Source: an uncultured Bacteroides sp.
GTDB lineage: Bacteria; Bacteroidota; Bacteroidia; Bacteroidales; Bacteroidaceae
Direction of reading: 5' to 3'
NCBI GenBank assembly: GCA_947074275.1
Contig: CAMTPA010000019.1
Coordinates: 1-44,815 of the forward strand
DNA: 44,815 nucleotides
Under the pieces are notes generated by a model. That model saw nothing but the letters and a program-made list of their open reading frames with translations. It ran no database searches and had not been told where the DNA came from. A program made the translations under genes and the position numbers. Below are positions 29,501 through 38,300 of the stretch, piece by piece (the stretch's first letter is position 1; every line of letters starts with the position of its first letter).

Positions 29501-29827
29501 CTTTTCAAGAATGCCACCTTTATATAGTTCTACACCACAATTCAAAGCTGTTTGTCCACCAAAAGCCAACATAATGCCATCTGGCTGTTCTTTTTGAATA
29601 ACCTTTTCTACAAAATAAGGAGTTACAGGCAAAAAATAAATTTGATCGGCCACTCCTTCGCTTGTTTGTACGGTAGCAATATTGGGATTGATAAGAATTG
29701 TTTCTATGCCCTCTTCTTTTAAGGCCTTTAATGCTTGCGAACCAGAATAATCAAACTCACCAGCCTCACCGATTTTAAGGGCACCGGAACCTAATAGTAA
29801 TACTTTCTTTATATCTTTTTCTTTCAT
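26594..29827 (-). CDS. carB: Carbamoyl phosphate synthase large subunit
   Basis: A 1077-residue CarB, normal length. It makes carbamoyl phosphate from bicarbonate, ammonia (from CarA) and two ATP, for pyrimidines and arginine. Two homologous ATP-grasp halves are evident: VLLLGSGALKIGEAGEFDYSG (about 9-29) and VVLGSGAYRIGSSVEFDW (about 563-580) open each half. The first phosphorylates bicarbonate, the second carbamate. A C-terminal MGS-like allosteric domain (about 930-1077: LFATGGTHKALTESGI) is intact. The start is nine bases after carA. It ends the glmS-purF-carA-carB series. Confidence 0.96.
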   Translation of the reverse strand: MKEKDIKKVLLLGSGALKIGEAGEFDYSGSQALKALKEEGIETILINPNIATVQTSEGVADQIYFLPVTPYFVEKVIQKEQPDGIMLAFGGQTALNCGVELYKGGILEKYNVKVLGTPVQAIIDTEDRELFIEKLNEIDVKTIKSEAVENAIDARRAAKELGYPVIVRAAYALGGLGSGFCDNEEQLNVLVEKAFAFSPQVLVEKSLRGWKEVEYEVVRDRFDNCITVCNMENFDPLGIHTGESIVIAPSQTLTNHEYHKLRELAIRIIRHIGIVGECNVQYAFDPESEDYRVIEVNARLSRSSALASKATGYPLAFVAAKLGLGYGLFDLKNSVTKTTSAFFEPALDYVVCKIPRWDLGKFHGVDKELGSSMKSVGEVMAIGRTFEEAIQKGLRMIGQGMHGFVENKELVINDIDKALREPTDKRIFVISKALRAGYTIDQIHDLTKIDKWFLQKLMNIMNTSEELHHWGNNHKQLTDLPVELLKKAKVQGFSDFQVARAIGYDGEMEDGILMIRNYRKQIGVLPVVKQIDTLAAEYPAQTNYLYLTYSGVTNDVHYLGDHKSIVVLGSGAYRIGSSVEFDWCGVQALNTIRKEGFRSVMINYNPETVSTDYDMCDRLYFDELTFERVMDILELENPHGVIVSTGGQIPNNLALRLDAQNVNILGTTAKSIDNAEDREKFSAMLDRIGVDQPRWRELTSMDDINGFVEEVGFPVLVRPSYVLSGAAMNVCSNQEELERFLKLAANVSKKHPVVVSQFIEHAKEVEMDAVAKDGEIIAYAISEHIEFAGVHSGDATIQFPPQKIYVETIRRIKRISKEIAKALNISGPFNIQYLAKDNDIKVIECNLRASRSFPFVSKVLKINFIELATKVMLGLPVEKPSKNLFELDYVGIKASQFSFNRLQKADPVLGVDMASTGEVGCIGSDASCAVLKAMLSVGYRIPKKNILLSTGTMKQKADMMDAARMLVNKGYKLFATGGTHKALTESGIESTLVYWPSEGDKHPQALEMLHNKEIDMVVNIPKNLTAGELDNGYKIRRAAIDLNVPLITNARLASAFISAFCTMSIDDIAIKSWEEYK

Positions 29828-29836
29828 CTTGGTTGG

Positions 29837-30916
29837 TTATTTTATCAGTTTTACAAATTCATCAAACAAGAACTCTGTATCAGTAGGTCCACTTGCAGCC
29901 TCTGGATGAAACTGGGCAGAGAACCAAGGGTTTGTTTTATGACGTATTCCTTCATTCGATCCATCATTCATATTGATAAACAATGGTTCCCAATCTGTTC
30001 CTAACGTGTTATTATCAACAGCATAACCATGATTTTGTGAGGTGATGAAGCAACGGTTTGTACCCACCATTCTCACTGGTTGATTGTGACTACGATGGCC
30101 ATATTTTAATTTATATATTTTTGCTCCACCTGCTTTTGATAAGAGTTGATTTCCCATACAGATGCCAAAGATAGGAAGTTTTTCGTTTTTCATAGCCTTA
30201 CGAATATTTTGTACCGCAATATCGCAAGTGTCAGGGTCGCCTGGTCCGTTTGAAATGAACAGTGCATCAAACTCTAAATCATTGAAATCATAATTCCAAG
30301 GAACGCGAATCACTTCTACATCACGTTTAAGTAGACAACGGATGATGTTTGTTTTTACACCGCAATCAACAAGGACAACTTTTTTCTTTTCACCTCCTTC
30401 ATTATAACGGATAACATCTTTGCAGCTCACTTTGTCTACATAATTAATGCCTTCGTAAATTGATTCGGGAATATTTTCTGGCTCATCGTCAAATACGATT
30501 TTACCCATCATTACTCCGTGCTCACGCAATACTTTGGTCAGCTCACGAGTGTCAATCCCCGTGATACCAGGCACCTCTTCACGCTTTAACCAATCAGCAA
30601 GACTTTCCACAGCGTTCCAGTGGCTATATTCTTCCGAATAATCACTTACAATGATTGCATCGGCATGAATTTTACCACTTTCCATAAATGTAGCCAATCC
30701 GTTGGATTCAAATGTAAAAGCTGGAACACCATAGTTACCTACCAACGGATAAGTGAGAGCCATTAGCTGACCTGCATAAGAGGGGTCTGTCAAACTCTCA
30801 GGGTATCCTGTCATGGCAGTGTTAAAAACAACTTCACCTGCCACTGGCTTCTCGTAGCCAAACGACTTGCCATGAAAACGGCTCCCGTCGTCAAGGATTA
30901 AAGTTACATTTCTCAT
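29837..30916 (-). CDS. carA: Carbamoyl phosphate synthase small subunit (glutaminase)
   Basis: A 359-residue CarA. The N-terminal small-subunit domain (1-150) starts with LILDDGSRFHGKSFG. The class I glutamine amidotransferase domain (about 178-355) holds the triad C253 (FGICMGNQLL), H337 and E339 (QFHPEA). It hydrolyses glutamine and channels ammonia to CarB. It is separated from purF upstream by 111 bases that contain a mirrored repeat array, so its expression may be partly uncoupled from glmS-purF. Confidence 0.96.
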   Translation of the reverse strand: MRNVTLILDDGSRFHGKSFGYEKPVAGEVVFNTAMTGYPESLTDPSYAGQLMALTYPLVGNYGVPAFTFESNGLATFMESGKIHADAIIVSDYSEEYSHWNAVESLADWLKREEVPGITGIDTRELTKVLREHGVMMGKIVFDDEPENIPESIYEGINYVDKVSCKDVIRYNEGGEKKKVVLVDCGVKTNIIRCLLKRDVEVIRVPWNYDFNDLEFDALFISNGPGDPDTCDIAVQNIRKAMKNEKLPIFGICMGNQLLSKAGGAKIYKLKYGHRSHNQPVRMVGTNRCFITSQNHGYAVDNNTLGTDWEPLFINMNDGSNEGIRHKTNPWFSAQFHPEAASGPTDTEFLFDEFVKLIK

Positions 30917-30926
30917 CTATTTCTAT

Positions 30927-31020
30927 AATATGCTAATGTGCCAATATGCCAATAAACCAATAAATCGACTAACAGAAGCTGAAAGTAAAATGGTTTATAA
31001 GCATATTGGCACATATTAAA
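30927..31020. repeat. 8-base tandem repeat array with inverted copy, forming a large hairpin
   Basis: Five tandem 8-base units (30927-30966) follow the pattern AATRTGCC, drifting to AATAAACC and AATAAATC. An inverted copy lies at 30991-31018. ATGTGCCAATATGC (30936-30949) pairs perfectly with 31001-31014, and ATAAACCA (30952-30959) with 30991-30998, giving a 22-bp interrupted stem with a loop of about 30 bases. It fills the gap between purF and carA. No coding content. Confidence 0.75.
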
Positions 31021-31027
31021 TAATTAG

Positions 31028-32911
31028 TTAAAACTGATATACTTGTTCAATATAATTAATAAAAGCCTCATTCAATAATTTAACGCCACCGGGAGTGGGA
31101 TAATTACCACTGAAATACCAATCGCCCGTATTGTTAGGACAGGCCTCGTGTAGCCCTTCAATAGGCTGATATACAATCTCTACTTTGGCTTTCGTTCCTT
31201 TTGGAGTCAGCAGTTCAACCATTTTCTCTGATATTTCTTCATCAGTAAATGGTGCATATATCTCTTTCACGTAGTTTATCATTTGCTCCTTAGGCAATCC
31301 AACTTGATCTTTCGACTTACGATAGGCTGCGGATATAATGTCTTTCATATCGCGTTCTTTCAGTAGTTCGATGGCTGCTTTAAAAGCAATAAACTCACTC
31401 ATCTTAGCCATATCAATTCCGTAATAATCGGGATAGCGAACTTGTGGAGATGAACTCACTATTACAATTTTCTTGGGTTCCAAACGGTCGAGGATACTGA
31501 TAATACTCTGTTTTAAAGTAGTACCTCTTACAATACTATCATCAATCACTACCAAATTGTCAATACCTGGTTGCAGACTTCCATAGGTAATATCGTACAC
31601 GTGAGCTGCCAAATCGTTGCGACTATTACCTTCGGCTATAAAAGTGCGAAGTTTAATATCCTTAATCGCTACTTTTTCGCTTCGGATGCGATGAGACAAG
31701 ATATGTTCTAATTCTTCCAAGTTTGGATTATGGCCTAAAGCTGCTATTTTACGCACCTTTTCTTCATTCAAATAGTTATCCAAACCTTCGAGCATTCCGT
31801 AAAAAGCAACTTCGGCTGTATTGGGAATAAAAGAAAAAACAGTGTGATTCAAGTCATTTCCGATTGATTTTAATATTCTCGGAATTAATTTCTCACCCAG
31901 CAGTTTTCTTTCCTTATATATATCAACATCACTTCCACGAGAGAAGTAAATACGCTCGAATGAACAAGCCTTTTTTTCTTTCGCTTTATTGATTTGAGCT
32001 GTGCGCACTTTTCCTGACTTATTAATTAAAAGAGCTTGACCAGGCTGAAGTTCTTTAATGCTGTCGGCAGGAACATTAAAAGCTGTTTGAATAACAGGCC
32101 TTTCTGATGCTAACACTGCGATTTCGTCATCTTGATACCAAAAAGCTGGTCGTATGCCCCAAGGGTCGCGAATAGCAAATGATTCGCCACTACCCGTCAA
32201 GCCGCATATCACATATCCCCCATCCCATTCTTTACTTGAAGAACGAAGCACATTTGCCAAATCGATGTGTTGCTCAATGTAGTGGGTTATATCCATACCA
32301 GTCAACCCTTCTGCTTCGGCTAAATCAAACAAGCGTTCAACCTCGCGATCGAGACGATGACCTACTTGTTCCAACATAATGTATGTATCGGCATATTTGC
32401 GTGGATGTTGTCCTTTGGCTGTGATACGAGCAAAAACTTCATCCACATTCGTCATATTGAAATTTCCGCAAAGTGCAAGATTCTTAGCTCGCCAGTTGTT
32501 TCTTCTTAGAAATGGATGCACATAAGAAATTCCCGATTTACCAGTTGTAGAATAGCGCAAGTGACCCATATAAGTTTCACCAGCAAATGGTAATACTCGT
32601 TTTGCATATTCTGCATCGTGAAGCTGCTCAGTTGGCAGCCCTTTGAAGTTCTTTTGCACTTCGCTAAATATCTCGGTGATAGCACCTGAGCCTAATGCCC
32701 GTTCACGAAACATATATTCTTCACCTGGGTTTGCCTCCAACTTTACACAAGCCAACCCTGCTCCTTCTTGACCACGGTTGTGCTGTTTCTCCATCAACAG
32801 ATAGAGTTTGTTTAAGGCATACATCCAAGTGCCGTACTTTTGTTCGTAATATTCCAGCGGTTTCAGCAAGCGTATCATCGCAACGCCGCATTCGTGCTTC
32901 AATTCTTCCAT
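31028..32911 (-). CDS. purF: Amidophosphoribosyltransferase-type protein, long divergent form
   Basis: A 627-residue protein, about 120 longer than usual PurF. Residues 1-300 form the class II (Ntn) glutaminase domain, with nucleophile C8 exposed by removal of a 7-residue propeptide (MEELKHECGVAMI), plus NRGQEGAG (45-52) and GHLRYST (116-122). The phosphoribosyltransferase half keeps the PRPP loop VVIDDSIVRGTT (454-465) and RIYFSRG (320-326). The canonical PVPDSG segment is replaced by FIPNTAEVA (361-369) with extra sequence to about 445. It would convert PRPP and glutamine to phosphoribosylamine. Whether it is the housekeeping PurF or a specialised paralogue cannot be told here. glmS ends 17 bases upstream. 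Confidence 0.8.
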   Translation of the reverse strand: MEELKHECGVAMIRLLKPLEYYEQKYGTWMYALNKLYLLMEKQHNRGQEGAGLACVKLEANPGEEYMFRERALGSGAITEIFSEVQKNFKGLPTEQLHDAEYAKRVLPFAGETYMGHLRYSTTGKSGISYVHPFLRRNNWRAKNLALCGNFNMTNVDEVFARITAKGQHPRKYADTYIMLEQVGHRLDREVERLFDLAEAEGLTGMDITHYIEQHIDLANVLRSSSKEWDGGYVICGLTGSGESFAIRDPWGIRPAFWYQDDEIAVLASERPVIQTAFNVPADSIKELQPGQALLINKSGKVRTAQINKAKEKKACSFERIYFSRGSDVDIYKERKLLGEKLIPRILKSIGNDLNHTVFSFIPNTAEVAFYGMLEGLDNYLNEEKVRKIAALGHNPNLEELEHILSHRIRSEKVAIKDIKLRTFIAEGNSRNDLAAHVYDITYGSLQPGIDNLVVIDDSIVRGTTLKQSIISILDRLEPKKIVIVSSSPQVRYPDYYGIDMAKMSEFIAFKAAIELLKERDMKDIISAAYRKSKDQVGLPKEQMINYVKEIYAPFTDEEISEKMVELLTPKGTKAKVEIVYQPIEGLHEACPNNTGDWYFSGNYPTPGGVKLLNEAFINYIEQVYQF

Positions 32912-32928
32912 TTATATTCTAAAAAAAT

Positions 32929-34776
32929 TTATTCTACAGTTACAGATTTTGCCAAATTACGTGGCTGATCAACGTCCATACCTTTGCAAACTGCAATGTG
33001 GTAAGCCAGCATTTGAAGTGGAACTGTTGTTATCAACGGGTCGAGACACTCCAGTGTGGTTGGAAGTTCGATGCAAATATCTGCAATATTTTTAATAATT
33101 GTATCACCTTCGCTTACAATTGCTATAACTTTACCTTTGCGCGCTTTAATTTCTTGAATGTTGCTAAGCACTTTTTCATACAGTCCGTTGTGAGTGGCAA
33201 TCACCACTACTGGCATTTCTGCATCAATTAGTGCGATAGGCCCGTGTTTCATCTCGGCGGCCGGATACCCTTCGGCGTGTATGTATGAAATCTCTTTTAG
33301 CTTCAACGCACCTTCCAAAGCTACGGGATAAGAGTATCCTCTGCCTAAGTAAATGAAATTGTGCGCATAGGTAAATATCTTTGAGAGTTCTGCAATTTGC
33401 TTGTTTAATTCAAGCACTTGCTTCATTTTCTCAGGTATATGATTGAGTTCTTGTACAATTTCAAGATACTCTTTTTCGCTGATTGTATTTTTCTCTTTTG
33501 CCAAAGTTAGAGCAAGCATCGTAAGCACAGTGACCTGTCCGGTAAACGCTTTGGTAGAAGCTACACCTATTTCGGGACCTACGTGAATGTATGAACCCGT
33601 GTTGGTAGCTCTTGGTATAGACGACCCGATGGCGTTGCAAATACCATATATAAATGCGCCTCTGCTTTTTGCCAATTCTACCGCAGCAAGCGTATCGGCC
33701 GTTTCACCACTTTGCGAGATGGCAAGAACCACATCTTGTTCATCAATCACAGGGTCTCGGTATCTAAATTCCGAAGCGTATTCCACTTCAACTGGTATGC
33801 GGCAAAAACTCTCTATCAGGTGCTTGCCAATCAGAGCTGCGTGCCAAGATGTGCCACAAGCCACTATCACAAAACGTTTGGCTTTGATCAATCGTTCTTT
33901 GTGGTCGATAACCGCCGATAGAACAACATTGGTGCCCTCTACGTTGACACGTCCACGCATACAGTCAAGGATGCAGTCGGGCTGTTCAAAAATCTCTTTC
34001 AGCATAAAGTGAGGGTATCCTCCTTTTTCCAACTGACCGATATTCATTACAACCGTTTTCACATCTGGAGTAATCTCTACATTGTGCAAATCGACAATTT
34101 TAAGCTCTTCACCTCTATTTATTACAGCAATCTCTTCATCGTTCAAATATACCACTTTGTCTGTATACTCTACGATAGGGGTAGCGTCGGATGCCAGAAA
34201 ATACTCATCCTCGCCAATGCCCACCACAAGGGGGCTGCTCTTCCGAGCCGCAATAATCTGTTCGGGATGATCTTTTTCTACGACAGCTATCGCATAAGCA
34301 CCTATAACTTCTTGCAAAGCCAACTGAACAGCGGTAAGCAAATCCAAATTATTAGTCACTTTTATATATTCAATTAGCTGAACCAAAACCTCTGTATCGG
34401 TGCTACTTTTAAATTCATAGCCTTTTGCCTGAAGGTTTTCTTTCAGCACAGCATAATTTTCGATAATGCCATTATGTATAAGAGCCAATGTTTCGGAAGA
34501 AGAATAATGCGGATGTGCATTGGCTGAGCAAGGCTCGCCGTGCGTAGCCCACCGCGTGTGAGCAATACCTATTTTACCAGAAATATCTTTAGATTCCACA
34601 AAGCTCTCAAGCTCTGAAACCTTCCCTTTAGCTTTATACACATTCAGCTGCTGGTCGGCATTGCTTATAAGAGCAACACCTGCGCTGTCATATCCCCGGT
34701 ATTCCAATCTTTTCAGTCCTTTGACAAGAATAGGGTAAGCCTCCCTACTGCCAATATAGCCTACAATTCCACACAT
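32929..34776 (-). CDS. glmS: Glucosamine-6-phosphate synthase (glutamine-hydrolysing)
   Basis: A 615-residue GlmS, making glucosamine 6-phosphate from fructose 6-phosphate and glutamine, the entry to peptidoglycan and LPS amino sugars. C2 after Met removal is the nucleophile (MCGIVGYIG), which fixes the start at the ATG at 34776 against an in-frame TTG further upstream. TRWATHGEP (about 73-81) belongs to the glutaminase; two SIS sugar-isomerase domains follow (about 285-420 and 460-600, with ISQSGET), and the C-terminus LAKSVTVE is the family signature. It leads the leftward series of glutamine enzymes and has a leader of about 245 bases if the promoter at 35029 is used. Confidence 0.95.
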   Translation of the reverse strand: MCGIVGYIGSREAYPILVKGLKRLEYRGYDSAGVALISNADQQLNVYKAKGKVSELESFVESKDISGKIGIAHTRWATHGEPCSANAHPHYSSSETLALIHNGIIENYAVLKENLQAKGYEFKSSTDTEVLVQLIEYIKVTNNLDLLTAVQLALQEVIGAYAIAVVEKDHPEQIIAARKSSPLVVGIGEDEYFLASDATPIVEYTDKVVYLNDEEIAVINRGEELKIVDLHNVEITPDVKTVVMNIGQLEKGGYPHFMLKEIFEQPDCILDCMRGRVNVEGTNVVLSAVIDHKERLIKAKRFVIVACGTSWHAALIGKHLIESFCRIPVEVEYASEFRYRDPVIDEQDVVLAISQSGETADTLAAVELAKSRGAFIYGICNAIGSSIPRATNTGSYIHVGPEIGVASTKAFTGQVTVLTMLALTLAKEKNTISEKEYLEIVQELNHIPEKMKQVLELNKQIAELSKIFTYAHNFIYLGRGYSYPVALEGALKLKEISYIHAEGYPAAEMKHGPIALIDAEMPVVVIATHNGLYEKVLSNIQEIKARKGKVIAIVSEGDTIIKNIADICIELPTTLECLDPLITTVPLQMLAYHIAVCKGMDVDQPRNLAKSVTVE

Positions 34777-35302
34777 AGTATTTTTTTGTTTGTATAGTTC
34801 GCCTTTGCGCAATATGCTTATTTACAGATGGTTACAAAACAAAACGCACCTACGTTTCAATTGTTAACATTTCACGTGACAACCATTGATTGTTGACACT
34901 TCAACTATTAACAGTCAACTCCGTATTTATTAACTATTCATTTCCAAGCCATACGATGCTATCAAACTCGTCTTATAATTAGCACACCTTTAGACTGCGA
35001 GACTATAAGTAATTTATTTTTTGCGGTGCAAATATAGACATTATAATAATATTATTATTAATAACAGGATGATAATTTAAAAGAATCGAACGAATTTCAA
35101 TCCATAAAACAATTTTAAACCAATGCGCACTTATAAAGTACATACAGCTCACAAATTATACTTAATAACAAAATTGAGCTAAAAACAAAACAATTAAAAG
35201 AAAATCATCGATTACGATAACATTTTAAAACATAGAAGATGCGCCGTGCTAAATAATGTTATCAAACACTATAATAAATATATCATAATGAAATTAAATT
35301 CT
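34777..35302. other. Divergent control region between glmS and gltB
   Basis: About 525 AT-rich bases with no gene seen. It holds the glmS promoter at 35029-35036 and, to the right, the gltB promoter. The glmS leader contains CAATTGTTAAC (34858-34868), TTGTTGAC (34890-34897) and CAACTATTAACAGTCAAC (34902-34919), a family of short related sequences seen elsewhere in this window. I see no glmS ribozyme core or other known riboswitch. Confidence 0.5.
35029..35036 (-). promoter_or_regulatory. Promoter of the glmS-purF-carAB series
   Basis: On the minus strand TATATTTG matches TAnnTTTG and is followed by CACCGCAA, the same 12 bases (TTTGCACCGCAA) as after the tRNA-Arg promoter. No convincing -33 element in the AT-rich upstream sequence. 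Confidence 0.5.
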
Positions 35303-35310
35303 TATTTTTG
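35303..35310 (+). promoter_or_regulatory. Promoter of gltB-gltD-asnB
   Basis: TATTTTTG followed by CGG matches the -7 box. Leader of about 47 bases to the gltB ATG. The -33 position lacks a clear TTG. Confidence 0.5.
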
Positions 35311-35363
35311 CGGAACATTTTGAAAGACACAATGGGTATTATTGAACATTTAAGCTAAATAGG

Positions 35364-38300
35364 ATGAAAAAAAGAGAACTTTTTAACAACAATGCAAAAG
35401 AGTTACAGTTCCAACAGCCCCAGCAAATGGGTTTATACAACGCAGCGAATGAACACGACGCTTGCGGTGTTGGGATGATTGTAAACATTCATGGTCAGAA
35501 ATCGCACGAGATTGTAGAATCTGCACTAAAGGTGCTCGAAAATATGCAACACCGCGGTGCGGAAGGAGCTGACAACAAGACAGGTGATGGTGCGGGCATT
35601 ATGCTTCAAATCCCTCACGAGTTTATCCTTTTACAAGGAATACCCGTTCCCGAAAAAGGTAAATATGCAACTGGACTTCTTTTCTTGCCAAAAAATGCAC
35701 AGAGTCAAGCCGACATATTGAGCATAGCTATCGAAGAGATTGAAAAAGAAGGATTAACATTAATGCACTTGCGTAATGTTCCTACTTGTCCTGAAATCTT
35801 AGGAGAGTCTGCCCTGTCGGCCGAACCAGACATCAAACAAGTTTTCGTAACTGGTTTTACAGACTCTGATACAGCAGAACGCAAACTCTATCTGATAAGA
35901 AAGAAAATTGAAAATAGAATCAGAGAATCCTCGATTCCTTCAAACAAAGATTTTTACATTGTGTCGCTGTCTACGAAAAATATCGTATATAAAGGTATGC
36001 TTTCGTCGATGCAGCTTCGCAACTACTTCCCCGATTTAACTAATAGCTACTTCACCAGTGGTTTAGCTTTGGTTCACTCACGATTCAGCACCAACACATT
36101 TCCTACTTGGGGATTGGCGCAACCATTCCGCCTGTTGGCACATAATGGCGAAATAAACACTGTTAGAGGTAATAGAGGATGGATGGAAGCACGCGAAAGT
36201 GTTCTTTCGTCGCCCGCTTTAGGAGACATCAAACAGATTCATCCAATCGTTCAGCCCAACATGAGTGATAGTGCCTCACTCGACAATGTGCTTGAATTCT
36301 TAGTAATGTCGGGATTGAGCCTTCCACACGCAATGGCTATGTTGGTGCCAGAGTCGTTCAATGAAAAGAATCCTATTAGTGAAGAGCTAAAAGCATTCTA
36401 CGAATATCACTCAATCCTTATGGAACCTTGGGACGGCCCAGCTGCATTGCTGTTTAGCGACGGCAGATTTGCAGGTGGTATGCTCGACCGTAATGGTTTG
36501 CGTCCAGCACGCTATCTCATAACCAAAAATGATATGATGGTAGTGGCCAGCGAAGTTGGTGTAATGGATTTTGAGCCAAGTGATATAAAAGAAAAGGGTC
36601 GTTTGCAACCCGGTAAAATTATTATGGTCGACACCGAAAAAGGTGAAGTCTACTATGATGGTGAATTGAAGAAACAATTGGCTGACGCAAAACCTTATCG
36701 TGCTTGGTTGGCTACCAACAGAATAGAACTTGATGAACTGAAAAGTGGTCGTAAAGTATCTCAAAGCATCCCCGAATACGATAAAATGTTGCTTGCATTT
36801 GGTTACTCACGCGAAGATGTAGAAAAAATAGTTACCCCTATGGCAGCAACAGGCGCAGAGCCCGTACACTCAATGGGTAACGACTCACCACTTGCTATAT
36901 TATCCGACAAACCACAATTGTTGTACAACTACTTCCGTCAACAATTTGCGCAGGTTACAAATCCTCCTATCGATCCGATTCGCGAAGAACTGGTAATGTC
37001 ATTATCAGAATATATCGGAGCAGTAGGCATGAATATTCTCACACCAAACGAAGGTCATTGCAAAATGGTTCGATTGAATCACCCCATTTTGAATAATGCA
37101 CAGTTGGATATTCTTTGCAACATCAGATACAAGGGCTTTAATACAATTAAGCTCCCTATACTTTTTGAAGCAGCCAAAGGGAAAGCTGGTTTGCAAGAAG
37201 CAATCATCGACTTATGCAAAAAAGCAGAAGAATCTGTGAATCAAGGTGTGAACTACATTGTTTTGTCCGATCGCAACATCGATGAAAAATATGCCGCAAT
37301 CCCATCTCTTCTTGCCGTAAGTGCTGTTCATCACTACCTGATTTCTGTGGGTAAACGTGTTCAAACGGCTTTAATCGTAGAGAGTGGTGAAATTCGTGAA
37401 GTAATGCACGCTGCGCTGTTGCTTGGCTTTGGTGCAAGTGCCCTCAATCCATATATGGCATTTGCAATACTCGACAAGCAAGTTGCAAACAAAGAAATTC
37501 AACTGGATTATGCTACCGCAGAGAAAAACTACATAAAAGCTATCTGCAAAGGGCTGTTCAAAGTTATGAGTAAAATGGGTATTAGTACCATTCGTTCATA
37601 CCGTGGCGCGAAAATATTTGAAGCAATCGGTCTAAGCGAAGAGTTAAGCAAAGCTTATTTCGGTGGACTAAACTCAAACATTGGCGGTATCCGTTTGGAT
37701 GAAATAGCAAAAGATGCAATTGCTATGCACCGAGAAGGTTTTGCTGCTGCTGACGTTTCTGATATTCTTCCCAATAAAGGTATTTACAACTTCCGCAAAG
37801 ATGGCGAAGAACATGCTTGGAATCCAGAAACAATCAGTACGCTTCAACTTGCTACTCGTTTGGGCAGTTATAAAAAGTTTAAGGAATACACATCTTTGGC
37901 CGATAATAAAAAGGCACCTATCTTCTTACGCGATTTCTTAACCTTCAAGAAAAGCCCTATTAGCATCGACAAAGTAGAACCTGTAGAAAGCATTATGCGC
38001 AGATTTGTTACTGGTGCTATGAGCTACGGTTCAATCAGTAAGGAAGCCCACGAAGCAATGGCTATTGCAATGAATAAAATTCACGGCCGTAGCAACACAG
38101 GTGAAGGTGGTGAAGATGCTGCTCGTTTCATTCCGTTAGAAGATGGAACTTCTTTACGTAGCGCAATTAAGCAAGTCGCTTCTGGACGTTTCGGTGTAAC
38201 AGCCGAATATTTGGTCAACGCAGACGAAATTCAAATTAAAGTAGCACAAGGAGCTAAACCAGGTGAAGGAGGACAACTTCCTGGATACAAGGTTGACAAG

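Noticed and set aside
26598..29597. Many plus-strand frames of 60-110 codons opposite carB
   Set aside because: They are antisense shadows of a highly conserved gene, Cys/Ser/Ile-rich, with no independent signals.
34777..34812. TTG start giving 12 extra residues on GlmS
   Set aside because: The catalytic cysteine must follow the initiator Met; MCGIVGYIG is the expected N-terminus.
34777..35028. glmS ribozyme or other riboswitch in the glmS leader
   Set aside because: I could not recognise the conserved core of the ribozyme or any known riboswitch; only short inverted repeats are seen.
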